DNA of 7,652 bases from positions 1-7,652 of the forward strand of contig CALMEC010000063.1 in the NCBI GenBank assembly GCA_937862675.1. Direction: 5' to 3'. Below are positions 5,957 through 7,652 of this stretch, piece by piece. This DNA is from an uncultured Actinomycetes bacterium (GTDB lineage: Bacteria > Actinomycetota > Thermoleophilia > Miltoncostaeales > Miltoncostaeaceae). The notes under the pieces are model-generated. The model ran no database searches. It was not told where the DNA came from and saw nothing but the letters and a program-made list of their open reading frames with translations. A program made the position numbers and the translations under genes. Numbering within the stretch: the stretch's first letter is position 1; the number at the start of each line of letters is the position of its first letter.

Positions 5957-5992
5957 CGCCCCCTCCGATGCGTTTCCGCGACGGAGGGGGCG
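5957..5992 (-). terminator. Terminator-like hairpin after the VOC gene
   Basis: A perfect 11-bp stem CGCCCCCTCCG / CGGAGGGGGCG encloses 14 nt. On the minus strand these contain a second stem GCG-GAAA-CGC with a GNRA tetraloop. It begins 25 nt after the VOC stop. Only a short TTCGTCC follows, so it could be a terminator, a partial read-through attenuator, or a 3' end stabiliser before tatB. Confidence 0.6.
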
Positions 5993-6017
5993 GACTCGTC
6001 GGGTGGAGGGCATCGGC

Positions 6018-7280
6018 CTAGCGGCGGCCCCTGTGCTTGCCGTCGTCGTGGCCGTTGTGGGTGCCCTTGCCATGTCCCCTGCCGCGGACGGGGGGAACGG
6101 CGACCGGACCCGTGTCCTTGGTGTAGACGCGCTCCTGGAACTGGAGCATCACGCCGTCGGGGTCCAGCATGTTGAGCACCTGGCGCTTGCCGTAGTCGCC
6201 CAGGTCCCAGGTCTCGGGCGGTGCGACGATGCGGGCCTCGCCGATGTTGCGGGCCTTCCTGAGAAGGCGCTGGAGCTTCTTGTAGACCACCTGGATGTCG
6301 TTGACCTCCCAGGTGAGGTTGACCGCGCCGAGGTTGTTGGCGTGCTTGTACGGCCTGCCGTAGGCGCCGGGGATCTGCCATTCGAGCAGGTCGACCGAGT
6401 TGCGCCCGTCGGTTCGCGGGATCATGATCGTCGCGTCGAAGTCGACGTCACCGGTGTAGAGCCGCCCGCTGGGCGTGCGGATCGCGTCACCGAGCGAGCC
6501 GTTGCTCGCCGGCTGGGCCTTGCTCGGGTTGAGACGGGTCTGCAGATCCAGGCCGAGGATGTTCTTGTAGAAGTTGTACGACCGGACGATGTCCGTGCAG
6601 TTGACGTTCGGGCCGGCGAGGGTGTCCGGCTTCCCGTTCGGCGTGGGGTCGACCGGTCCGACCCACTCCAGCGTGGTGCCGTCCGGGTCACGAAGGGCGA
6701 ACGAGTAGATGGTGAGGTCATCGCGGATCGCGATGGCGCTCGGCGGTCCGTAGGGACGTCCGCCGGCTGCCAGCGCCGCCTCGTACTGGGCCCGCTGGCC
6801 CGTCCGGGAGGCGTTCGCGTGCTCGCGGTACCAGCCCACGTGGTTGGCCTCGGCGTAGGGCTTGCCGACCGGGGTCGGGTCGAGCCACTGCACGAGGAGG
6901 ATGGCGCCTCCCTGGAACGGCTGGGAGTCACGCATGACACGCGCCTTGAACTGGCCGCGCCGGATGCCGAGACCCCTGAACGCCTGGGCCGGGCCGTTCA
7001 TGACCTCGGCCCGTGTCACCGGGTAGACCTTCTCGTAGAAGTCGACCGCGCGGTCCAGGTCGGACACGTTGATCGTGTAGAAGAGCGACTTGCCGATGTT
7101 GCCGCCGAGGGTGTCCTCGCCGGGCAGGTCGGACGTGGAACCGACGTTCCCGTGGGCGGCGGCGGATCCGGTGAGAAGCGAGCCTGCGCTCGTGACACCG
7201 ATTCCCGCGACGGCCGCACCCTTCAGGAAATCGCGCCGCGAACTGCCGGCCGGCGCTGACGATGGGGTCTCGTGACTCAT
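6018..7280 (-). CDS. Tat-exported two-module VOC (glyoxalase/extradiol dioxygenase-fold) protein
   Basis: A 420-residue protein. The N-terminus is a clear twin-arginine signal: SRRDFLKG at 14-21, hydrophobic stretch about 21-41, likely cleavage after AAA at 40-42. Two vicinal-oxygen-chelate modules follow: module 1 about 62-210 (SLFYTINVSDLDRAVDFY to DPDGTTLEWVGP) and module 2 about 223-385 (NVNCTDIVRSYNFYKNILGL to DPDGVMLQFQE). The modules share a related GKPYAEAN / GRPYKHAN motif at 139-146 and 308-315, suggesting internal duplication. By eye, the His and Glu metal positions of module 2 are Asn/Cys, Asn and Gln, so classical dioxygenase chemistry is doubtful. The tail (395-420) is Gly/Arg/Lys-rich with four histidines. 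GGGAGG ends 5 nt before ATG 7280, fixing the start. Fold and export are well supported; reaction and substrate are unknown. Its neighbours encode the Tat machinery it needs. Confidence 0.9.
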   Translation of the reverse strand: MSHETPSSAPAGSSRRDFLKGAAVAGIGVTSAGSLLTGSAAAHGNVGSTSDLPGEDTLGGNIGKSLFYTINVSDLDRAVDFYEKVYPVTRAEVMNGPAQAFRGLGIRRGQFKARVMRDSQPFQGGAILLVQWLDPTPVGKPYAEANHVGWYREHANASRTGQRAQYEAALAAGGRPYGPPSAIAIRDDLTIYSFALRDPDGTTLEWVGPVDPTPNGKPDTLAGPNVNCTDIVRSYNFYKNILGLDLQTRLNPSKAQPASNGSLGDAIRTPSGRLYTGDVDFDATIMIPRTDGRNSVDLLEWQIPGAYGRPYKHANNLGAVNLTWEVNDIQVVYKKLQRLLRKARNIGEARIVAPPETWDLGDYGKRQVLNMLDPDGVMLQFQERVYTKDTGPVAVPPVRGRGHGKGTHNGHDDGKHRGRR

Positions 7281-7282
7281 GT

Positions 7283-7290
7283 GAACCTCC
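7283..7290 (-). promoter_or_regulatory. Strong ribosome binding site of the VOC gene
   Basis: The minus strand reads GGGAGGTTCAC directly before ATG 7280, a near-perfect Shine-Dalgarno at about 5 nt. It is the best ribosome binding site in the window. Confidence 0.8.
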
Positions 7291-7302
7291 CGAGGTGATG
7301 GA

Positions 7303-7324
7303 GTTCGTATCGAACGAAGCGAAC
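7303..7324. repeat. GTTCG/CGAAC repeat cluster at the VOC transcription start
   Basis: GTTCG-TAT-CGAAC (7303-7315) is a perfect 5-bp inverted repeat, followed by a third copy CGAAC at 7320-7324 that overlaps the -10 box. Its place at the predicted start of transcription suits a repressor site; the binding protein is unknown. Confidence 0.4.
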
Positions 7325-7350
7325 CTAGGTCCGCTCGGGACGCCCCACAA
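7322..7350 (-). promoter_or_regulatory. Sigma70-like promoter of the VOC gene
   Basis: On the minus strand TTGTGG (plus 7345-7350) and TAGGTT (plus 7322-7327) are 17 nt apart. Predicted transcription start is near 7315, giving a leader of about 35 nt that holds the strong ribosome binding site. Confidence 0.5.
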
Positions 7351-7652
7351 GACCAAATCGGTGTCCGCGGCCAACAGTTGCCGTTGTCACATGAAGTGCG
7401 CGGTTACGCCGAACATCACGAACTGGCATCCACCTCCGCCGCGTGTCGCGGGAGGCCGGCCGGTGCACCGGCGTCGTTCGCCGGCACATGGGAACCCTTG
7501 ACGCGGAGATCTGCGGACGGGCCCGCGGGTCGCTCGCATCCGCTGCCCTCTGTCGCCCCCCGGACGTCGTCGCGGCGGGGCCGCCGCGGTTCACCGATCG
7601 CCGCCGGGTTTGTCACCATGACCGGGGATCGGACCACTCGGCGGACCGGCTC
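7351..7652. other. Right-end region without a supported gene
   Basis: Apart from the palindrome at 7459-7472 and the 10-mer at 7385-7394, nothing is recognisable. A minus-strand frame is open from the right edge to a TGA at 7416-7418 (about 78 codons) and could be the 3' end of a gene lying outside. However, its third-position GC (about 78% by my count) is lower than in the neighbouring genes and no motif is visible. An ATG at 7618 on the plus strand has no ribosome binding site. Confidence 0.5.
7459..7472. repeat. 14-bp perfect palindrome GCCGGTGCACCGGC
   Basis: A perfect dyad about 110 bp upstream of the VOC -35 box. It could be a regulator site, but GC-rich palindromes of this size also arise by chance. 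Confidence 0.35.

Noticed and set aside
6003..7259. Plus-strand open frame (418 codons) opposite the VOC gene
   Set aside because: It mirrors a gene with a Tat signal, two VOC modules and an ideal ribosome binding site. The antisense translation shows no recognisable fold.
7303..7324. LexA (SOS) box at the VOC promoter
   Set aside because: The actinobacterial box is CGAAC-N4-GTTCG. Here the dyad is in the opposite order with a 3-nt centre, and the other pair is a direct repeat.
7498..7503. TTGACG as a plus-strand -35 box
   Set aside because: No -10-like hexamer lies 16-18 nt downstream and no gene follows within the window.
1..7652. Mobile element, CRISPR array, tRNA or rRNA
   Set aside because: I looked for transposase or integrase motifs, terminal inverted repeats, regularly spaced repeats and tRNA-like sequence on both strands and saw none.

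Overview
The window is high-GC (about 70% or more over most of its length) and densely packed. Short 1-4 nt overlaps, GTG starts, strongly GC-biased third codon positions and twin-arginine (Tat) genes fit an actinobacterium. The TatC and TatA sequences suggest a Thermoleophilia-like lineage, but that is a weak guess. No rRNA, tRNA, CRISPR array, insertion sequence or integrase is visible.

Left part (1-2526, minus strand): a glycolate/D-lactate-type FAD oxidase pair. A complete glcD-like gene (1063-2526) is followed, with a 1-nt TGATG overlap, by a glcE-like gene. The glcE frame never stops. After about 265 residues it continues, in the same frame, into the membrane core of a MalG/UgpE-type sugar ABC transporter permease and runs off the left edge. 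GC content drops from about 77% to about 55% at this junction, which points either to a recombination junction with foreign DNA or to a chimeric assembly. The iron-sulfur subunit gene glcF is not in the window.

Middle (2527-4115): a small plus-strand lipoprotein gene (2649-3089) is divergent from glcD. Both genes have a TAnnnT -10-like box exactly 7 nt before the start codon, consistent with leaderless transcription. The lipoprotein gene converges on a LysR-family regulator (3156-4115, minus), with a strong hairpin (3119-3145) between the two 3' ends.

Right part (3156-7280, all minus strand): a Tat island. In transcription order it contains a Tat-exported, two-module VOC-fold protein (6018-7280), a terminator-like hairpin (5957-5992), a TatB/TatA-like subunit (5448-5870) overlapping tatC (4660-5451) by ATGA, a 314-nt spacer holding a good sigma70-like promoter and an inverted repeat, tatA (4142-4345), and the LysR gene 26 nt further on. 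The three Tat genes would encode a minimal translocase. The VOC protein beside them carries an RR signal peptide and is an obvious candidate client. The last 370 nt (7281-7652) hold the VOC gene's promoter and ribosome binding site, a 14-bp palindrome, and no gene I can support.

The most noteworthy points are the GlcE-permease in-frame junction, the pairing of Tat translocase genes with a Tat-exported VOC protein whose usual metal ligands look lost, and a 10-mer shared between the LysR start region and the region upstream of the VOC promoter.
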